A stretch of 64,000 bases of DNA from Caenimonas soli (lineage in GTDB: Bacteria > Pseudomonadota > Gammaproteobacteria > Burkholderiales > Burkholderiaceae_C). The translations under genes were made by a program, and so were the position numbers. Positions 62,173-64,000 of the stretch are shown here, in pieces. Each line of letters begins with the position of its first letter. Position 1 is the first letter of the stretch. The DNA lies in the NCBI RefSeq assembly GCF_013155545.1, contig NZ_JABJVV010000005.1, positions 186,001 to 250,000 on the forward strand, read 5' to 3'. The notes under the pieces are model-generated. The model saw only the letters and a program-made list of their open reading frames with translations, made no database searches and was not told where the DNA came from.

Positions 62173-64000
62173 TCACTCGACCGTCACACTCTTCGCCAGG
62201 TTCCTCGGCTTGTCCACATCCGTGCCACGCGCGCAAGCGGTGTGGTACGCCAGCAACTGCAGCGGCACCACATGCAGTAGCGGACTGAGCGGTCCGTAGT
62301 GTTCGGGCATGCGGATCACGTGGATGCCTTCTTCGCTTTCGATGCGCGAGTCGGCATCGGCCAGCACGTAGAGCACGCCGCCGCGGGCGCGCACTTCCTG
62401 CATGTTGCTCTTGAGTTTTTCGAGCAGTGCATCGTTCGGCGCCACGGTCACCACCGGCATCTCGCTGGTCACCAGGGCCAGCGGCCCGTGCTTGAGCTCA
62501 CCGGCGGCATAGGCTTCCGCGTGGATGTACGTGATCTCCTTGAGCTTGAGCGCGCCTTCGAGCGCGATCGGATAGTGCAGGCCGCGGCCCAGGAATAGGG
62601 CGTTCTCCTTGCCCGCGAAATCCTCCGACCAGCTGATCAGCTGCGGCTCCAGCGCCAGCACGGCGGAAAGCGCCGCCGGCAGGTGCCGCATGGCCTTCAG
62701 GTGCGCCGCCTCCTGTGATTCGGTCAGCCGGCCCTTCGCCTGCGCCAGGGCAAGCGTCAGCAGGAACAGGCCGGCCAGCTGGGTGGTGAAGGCCTTGGTG
62801 GAAGCGACGCCGATCTCGACGCCCGCCCGCGTGATGTAGGCCAGCTTGCATTCGCGAACCATGGCCGAGGTGGACACGTTGCACACCGTCAGCGTATGGG
62901 TCATCCCCTGGCTTTGTGCATGGCGCAGCGCTGCGAGCGTGTCGGCGGTTTCCCCCGATTGGCTGATGGTCACCACCAGCGTGCGCGGGTTGGGCACGGT
63001 GTCGCGGTAGCGGTACTCGCTCGCGATCTCGACTTGGGTCGGGATCTTGGCGATGCTCTCCAGCCAGTACTTGGCGGTGCAGCCGCTGTAGTAGCTGGTG
63101 CCGCAGGCCAGGATCAGCACCGAATCGATCTCGTTGAAGACGCGGTGAGCGCCCTCACCGGGACGGTGATTTCCGGATGCTTCGAAGAGCTCGGGCACGA
63201 TCGCTTGCACGCCCTCGAGCGTGTCGGCCACGGCGCGCGGCTGCTCGAAGATTTCCTTTTGCATGTAGTGGCGGTACGGGCCCAGCTCGGCCGCGCCACT
63301 GTGCGCGTGCACGGTCTTGACCGGGCGGGCCGCCGGCTTGTGGGCCTTGTCGATCACCCAGTACTTGCCCAACTGCATGTCGACCAAGTCGCCTTCTTCC
63401 AAGTAGACGATCTGGTCGGTCACGCCCGCCAGCGCCATGGCATCGCTGGCCAGGAAATGCTCGCCGCCTTCCTTTCCGACGCCCAGGATCAGCGGCGAGC
63501 CGGCACGGGCACCGATCACACGGTGCGGCTCGTCCTTGCAGAACACTGCGATTGCGTAGGCGCCATGCAGCTGGGAGATGCCCGCCTTCACTGCCTCGAA
63601 CAGGTCGCCTTCGTACAGGCTGTCGATCAGGTGGCAGATCACCTCGGTGTCGGTCTGGCTGTTGAATTCGTAGCCTTTGGCCTTGAGGGCGGCCCGCAAT
63701 TCATCGTGGTTCTCGATGATGCCGTTATGGACCAGCGCGACGCGCCCGGGTTTGCCGCTGGCGCTCTTGCCCGGGCCGTGGCTGAAGTGGGGATGGGCGT
63801 TGTGCACGGCCGGGGCGCCGTGGGTAGCCCAGCGCGTATGGGCAATGCCGGTTGTGCCCTGCAGATGCTCTTCATCCACCTGGGTCAACAATTTGGCCAC
63901 GCGGTCGGTGCTGCGGGCGCGCTTCAGGCCTTCGGCGTAGACCGCGACGCCGCACGAGTCATAGCCGCGGTACTCGAGCCGCTGCAGGCCTTGGACGAGG
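62173..64000 (-). CDS. glmS: Glutamine-fructose-6-phosphate aminotransferase, N-terminus off the right edge
   Basis: Makes glucosamine-6-phosphate from fructose-6-phosphate and glutamine for cell-wall precursors. About 608 residues are visible, starting within the glutaminase domain ([20 protein letters not shown]) and lacking only the first 15 or so residues with the catalytic cysteine. Further landmarks are TRWATHG, the two SIS sugar-isomerase domains ([41 protein letters not shown]) and the classic end [14 protein letters not shown] run of nine T follows the stop by about 19 bases, but without a clear stem. Confidence 0.97.
   Translation of the reverse strand, partial: LVQGLQRLEYRGYDSCGVAVYAEGLKRARSTDRVAKLLTQVDEEHLQGTTGIAHTRWATHGAPAVHNAHPHFSHGPGKSASGKPGRVALVHNGIIENHDELRAALKAKGYEFNSQTDTEVICHLIDSLYEGDLFEAVKAGISQLHGAYAIAVFCKDEPHRVIGARAGSPLILGVGKEGGEHFLASDAMALAGVTDQIVYLEEGDLVDMQLGKYWVIDKAHKPAARPVKTVHAHSGAAELGPYRHYMQKEIFEQPRAVADTLEGVQAIVPELFEASGNHRPGEGAHRVFNEIDSVLILACGTSYYSGCTAKYWLESIAKIPTQVEIASEYRYRDTVPNPRTLVVTISQSGETADTLAALRHAQSQGMTHTLTVCNVSTSAMVRECKLAYITRAGVEIGVASTKAFTTQLAGLFLLTLALAQAKGRLTESQEAAHLKAMRHLPAALSAVLALEPQLISWSEDFAGKENALFLGRGLHYPIALEGALKLKEITYIHAEAYAAGELKHGPLALVTSEMPVVTVAPNDALLEKLKSNMQEVRARGGVLYVLADADSRIESEEGIHVIRMPEHYGPLSPLLHVVPLQLLAYHTACARGTDVDKPRNLAKSVTVE

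Noticed and set aside
1-64000. CRISPR array, tRNA, rRNA, insertion sequence or prophage
   Set aside because: I saw no regularly spaced repeats, tRNA cloverleaf, rRNA sequence, transposase or phage structural gene in the window.

Overview
The window looks like a chromosomal segment of a high-GC Burkholderiales bacterium, most likely Comamonadaceae (relatives of Ramlibacter, Variovorax or Polaromonas). Pointers are the strong GC-rich codon use, the narK1-narK2-narG order, a Bug-type receptor remnant, a GC-rich palindromic repeat of a style I associate with that family, and the DUF1302/DUF1329/MMPL transport module. The family assignment is inference; no rRNA or tRNA gene is present to settle it.

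Layout. (1) 1-9.7 kb, housekeeping and repair: a partial lipid A acyltransferase, metK behind what reads as a SAM-II riboswitch, a two-gene secreted/hypothetical unit, a glycine-zipper DUF2383 protein, a three-domain LigD end-joining ligase, a histidine phosphatase, NAD(P)H-hydrate dehydratase and a degenerate kinase-like protein. (2) 9.7-12.9 kb: an unexplained three-gene cassette (500-residue protein, zinc-ribbon membrane protein, TAXI-type binding protein). (3) 13.1-31 kb: a low-oxygen island with hemN, fnr, a DksA-like protein, hemerythrin, narK1, narK2, narG, an ABC exporter, a P-type ATPase, an HtrA protease and a UspA protein. FNR-type palindromes precede most of its transcription units. 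The nar operon is cut: narG runs straight into the reversed stump of the ABC ATPase gene at about 23,071/23,072, and narH, narJ and narI are absent. (4) 31-33.4 kb: a decay zone with broken dienelactone hydrolase and Bug receptor genes around an intact azlCD pair. (5) 33.5-57.8 kb: a large catabolic region with meta-cleavage-type enzymes (extradiol dioxygenase, C-C hydrolase, FAH-type hydratase/hydrolase, class II aldolase), a plant-type ferredoxin reductase, several SDRs and SnoaL-like proteins, a GST, IclR and LysR regulators, and an envelope module (MMPL, YCF48, DUF1329, DUF1302) of the kind found with hydrophobic substrates. (6) 57.8-60.9 kb: gene-poor, with a second, decayed ligD 3' end and small hypothetical genes. 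(7) A fatty acid desaturase behind a perfect FNR box, and glmS running off the right edge.

How the genes may work together: region 3 reads as an FNR/ANR-controlled response to oxygen limitation whose terminal nitrate reductase has been lost, at least here. Region 5 reads as a route for uptake, oxygenation and meta-cleavage of an aromatic or polycyclic compound; its substrate cannot be named from sequence. A 120-base intergenic vestige at 56.8 kb retains the two outer ends of a second LysR-dioxygenase cassette, showing that this part was once duplicated and one copy collapsed.
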